Origin: Thioclava sediminum
GTDB lineage: Bacteria > Pseudomonadota > Alphaproteobacteria > Rhodobacterales > Rhodobacteraceae
Reading direction: 5' to 3'
Assembly: GCF_002020355.1 (NCBI RefSeq)
Contig: NZ_MPZV01000003.1
Coordinates: 1-64,000 of the forward strand
DNA: 64,000 bases
Below the pieces are notes generated by a model that was given only the letters and a program-made list of their open reading frames with translations, was not told the DNA's origin and ran no database searches. The position numbers and the translations under genes were made by a program. How positions within the stretch are numbered: position 1 is the stretch's first letter; every line of letters starts with the position of its first letter. This document shows, piece after piece, positions 62,122 through 64,000 of this stretch.

Positions 62122-63128
62122 ACCAATGGGTCGAAATTGATGATCGCAGCGCCGTGGCCGTCGTGCGGCGGCTTGCGCGACGTCATGGCGTCGAGATCGG
62201 TCTTCCCGAGACACGCGTCGGCGAACTCGCGATCGTGGCCACGGAGGCCGCGACGAACATCCTGCGTTACGCGGAGCGCGGTCGCGCCCTGATCGAACTC
62301 GTGCGGCAGCCCGGCGCCGATGTCATCAACATGATCTTCACCGATCGCGGGCCGGGGATCGCGGATATCGACCGGATGTTCCAAGACGGCGAAAGCTCCA
62401 CCGATTCCGCAGGGCTCGGGCTCGGGGCGATCGTGCGCCTGTCGGATACGTTCGATATCTTCAGCTCGCCCGACACCGGAACGACGATCGTGTGTACTTT
62501 TGGCGGGCGACGCGACGGGGCTGATTGCGGCGTTGACGCGGTGGGGCTGCGCGTCTGCCACCCGAACGAAACCACCTGCGGCGATGATTTTCAAATCCGG
62601 CAGACCCCGCGGGCGACCGATGTGTTGCTCTGCGACGGGCTCGGGCATGGCCCTGCCGCCGCCGAAGCCGCCAGCGAAGTCATCGAGGCCGCTGGCGCTG
62701 CGGGCGGGCTCTCGTCCGAGCCGGGCAAGCTGATGCGCCAGATCACCGAGCGGCTGGTCGGGCGGCGCGGGGCGGTGGCTGCACTGATGCATATCGCCCA
62801 GCCGCAGATGGAGCTGCGCTACGCCGCGCTTGGCAATATCTCGTCTCTGCTGGTCGGCGCGAATGGCATTCGCCGCATGGCGGTGCGGGACGGCCGCATC
62901 GGTGGCGCGGCGACCCATGGCTACGAGGAAGTCGTGCAACTGGAGGCGGGGGATATTGTGATCCTGCATAGCGACGGTTTGAAAACCCTGCGGGAGGCGC
63001 ATTTCCCGCCCGGACTGCTGAAGAAGAGCCCGCTTTTGATTGCCGGATTTCTTCTGGATCGGGCCTTCCGCGGACGCGACGACGCCAGCATCGTCGTCTT
63101 GCGCATCAACCGGGAGCGCGAGCAGTGA
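62118..63128 (+). CDS. HATPase plus PP2C-type phosphatase (RsbX-like fusion)
   Basis: The 336-residue protein joins an anti-sigma-like HATPase (about 1-135: EAATNILRYAERGRA, DRGPGIAD, GLGLGAI) to a SpoIIE/RsbX-type PP2C phosphatase (about 140-335: LLCDGLGHGPAAAEAA, VILHSDGL, DDASIVVL). RsbX resets the stressosome by dephosphorylating RsbR/RsbS; the added ATPase domain is not part of Bacillus RsbX. Its stop overlaps the next start by GTGA. Confidence 0.86.
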   Translation: MNQWVEIDDRSAVAVVRRLARRHGVEIGLPETRVGELAIVATEAATNILRYAERGRALIELVRQPGADVINMIFTDRGPGIADIDRMFQDGESSTDSAGLGLGAIVRLSDTFDIFSSPDTGTTIVCTFGGRRDGADCGVDAVGLRVCHPNETTCGDDFQIRQTPRATDVLLCDGLGHGPAAAEAASEVIEAAGAAGGLSSEPGKLMRQITERLVGRRGAVAALMHIAQPQMELRYAALGNISSLLVGANGIRRMAVRDGRIGGAATHGYEEVVQLEAGDIVILHSDGLKTLREAHFPPGLLKKSPLLIAGFLLDRAFRGRDDASIVVLRINREREQ

Positions 63129-64000
63129 AGACGACGAAGCTCACCACCGTGACCCTCGAGAAAAGCACCGACGTCGCCCGGTTGCGCGATGTCGCAATGA
63201 CATTGACCAGTGTTCTCCAATTCAGCTCCTTCGAGCGCACAAGGACCGTCACAGCCGTCGTCGAACTCGGCCGCAACGCGATCGAGCATGGCCAGAAAGG
63301 CCGCGCGACCTTTTCGCTGACCGAGGCGAGCGGCAAACCGGCGCTCGGTCTTCTGGTGACCGATCAGGGGCGGGGCATCCCGAAGGAGCACCTTCAGCCC
63401 GATGGCGCACCGTCTTCCGCGACGGGGATGGGGCTGGGGCTTCGCGGCGTGCAGCGGATCGCCACGCGTTTCGATGTCCAGACCGGCCATGAGGGCACGC
63501 GCATCGATGCGGTTTTCCTGTCCTCAACCGTGTTGCCGGCGGGCGCCCAACTTGTCGATCAGGCGACCGAGGCGCTCGACGCCCTCAGCGCCAAGGATCC
63601 GACGGCGGCCCTGAACGAGCAGAACCGCGAGCTGAGCGAGGAGATCACGGAACGCGACCTGCTGATGCAGGAGCTTCACCACCGGACAGGCAACAATCTG
63701 GCGCTCATCGCCGCGCTCATTCGCATGAGCAAGTCGCGGGCCAAACAGGATGAAACCCAACAGGTTCTGACCGAGCTCGAAGTCCGCGTCGGGGCGCTCT
63801 CCAAGGCTCACGAGTTGATGCAGCGCGGAACCGACACCGGTAAGGTCGATCTGGCGGAGATGGCGGCGGAAGTCGCAAGGACGTCGGAGCGCGCCTTCAG
63901 CGGCGGAAGCCTCGACGCCAATATCGAAGTGACCTGCGCAGAGCTGCAACTCGACAGCAAGCTTGCCATCGACATCGGGCTCATCATCGGCGAACTCATC
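63125..64000 (+). CDS. RsbT-like ATPase fused to a HisKA_2/HWE-type histidine kinase (partial)
   Basis: The window ends inside this gene (292 codons seen). Residues 1-132 form a HATPase domain with N box VELGRNAIEHGQKG, G1 DQGRGIP and G2 GMGLGLRG, like RsbT. A coiled linker (about 145-180) leads to a HisKA_2-type dimerisation domain ELHHRTGNNLALIAALIR near 183-200, with the phospho-acceptor likely His186. A second ATPase domain presumably follows beyond 64000. The GTG start at 63125 overlaps the preceding stop. It may connect the stressosome to the alphaproteobacterial PhyR-type stress response. Confidence 0.82.
   Translation, partial: MKTTKLTTVTLEKSTDVARLRDVAMTLTSVLQFSSFERTRTVTAVVELGRNAIEHGQKGRATFSLTEASGKPALGLLVTDQGRGIPKEHLQPDGAPSSATGMGLGLRGVQRIATRFDVQTGHEGTRIDAVFLSSTVLPAGAQLVDQATEALDALSAKDPTAALNEQNRELSEEITERDLLMQELHHRTGNNLALIAALIRMSKSRAKQDETQQVLTELEVRVGALSKAHELMQRGTDTGKVDLAEMAAEVARTSERAFSGGSLDANIEVTCAELQLDSKLAIDIGLIIGELI

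Overview
This 64 kb window is GC-rich chromosomal DNA that looks like an alphaproteobacterium of the Rhodobacterales/Rhodobacteraceae. The evidence is a ChpT-type phosphotransferase, an OlsB/OlsA ornithine-lipid pair, the small Rhodobacter-type proteins DUF3553, DUF4169 and DUF2927, a CsgH-type curli chaperone, an FnrL-like regulator, and many 4-base ATGA/GTGA gene overlaps. The genus cannot be fixed from sequence reading alone. I see no CRISPR array, no intact insertion sequence and no prophage.

Layout. 1-14.8 kb is mostly core housekeeping: tRNA-Asp, proA, chpT, olsB-olsA, tyrS, anmK, eno, a DMT exporter, an EEP nuclease, SelO, an AI-2E permease and tRNA-Ser. 15-18.2 kb holds a creatinase divergent from a BCCT transporter, a likely creatine uptake and breakdown pair. 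18.3-22.9 kb holds a glycosyltransferase, aroQ, DUF2927, TauE, an aldo-keto reductase and an SDR.

23-36.9 kb is the most distinctive block. It carries a phosphoribosyltransferase, DUF2267, cytochrome c, a broken Hsp20, a tandem universal stress protein, a host-attachment-family protein, two curlin-repeat amyloid proteins with CsgH, a LuxR-type regulator, a beta-barrel protein, a response regulator and hybrid kinase, a phasin-like protein and a four-cysteine FNR-type regulator. FNR-like palindromes lie 66-81 bp (centre to start codon) upstream of at least five of these genes. The FNR-type regulator itself has a 12-G homopolymer where its ribosome-binding site should be. Together this suggests an oxygen-responsive stress and matrix regulon whose regulator may vary by slippage.

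36.9-43.7 kb is a small-nitrogen-compound cluster: a ureohydrolase, two SDRs, a NrtA/TauA-type ABC transporter, a TetR regulator and a polysaccharide-deacetylase-family hydrolase. 43.8-46.1 kb is a large autotransporter. 46.4-54.4 kb is one minus-strand operon, amiC-amiR-permease-permease-binding protein-acetamidase/formamidase-fused ATPase, preceded by a terminator-like leader hairpin as expected for AmiR antitermination. 54.5-56 kb is an AT-rich island with one orphan membrane protein between two near-identical ~70 bp direct repeats. 56.3-60.2 kb is a TRAP transporter whose small permease has an unusual TM2/coiled-coil extension. 60.5-64 kb is a stressosome operon (rsbR, rsbS, rsbT, an RsbX-like phosphatase with its own ATPase domain) ending in an RsbT-like/HisKA_2 kinase fusion that runs off the window.
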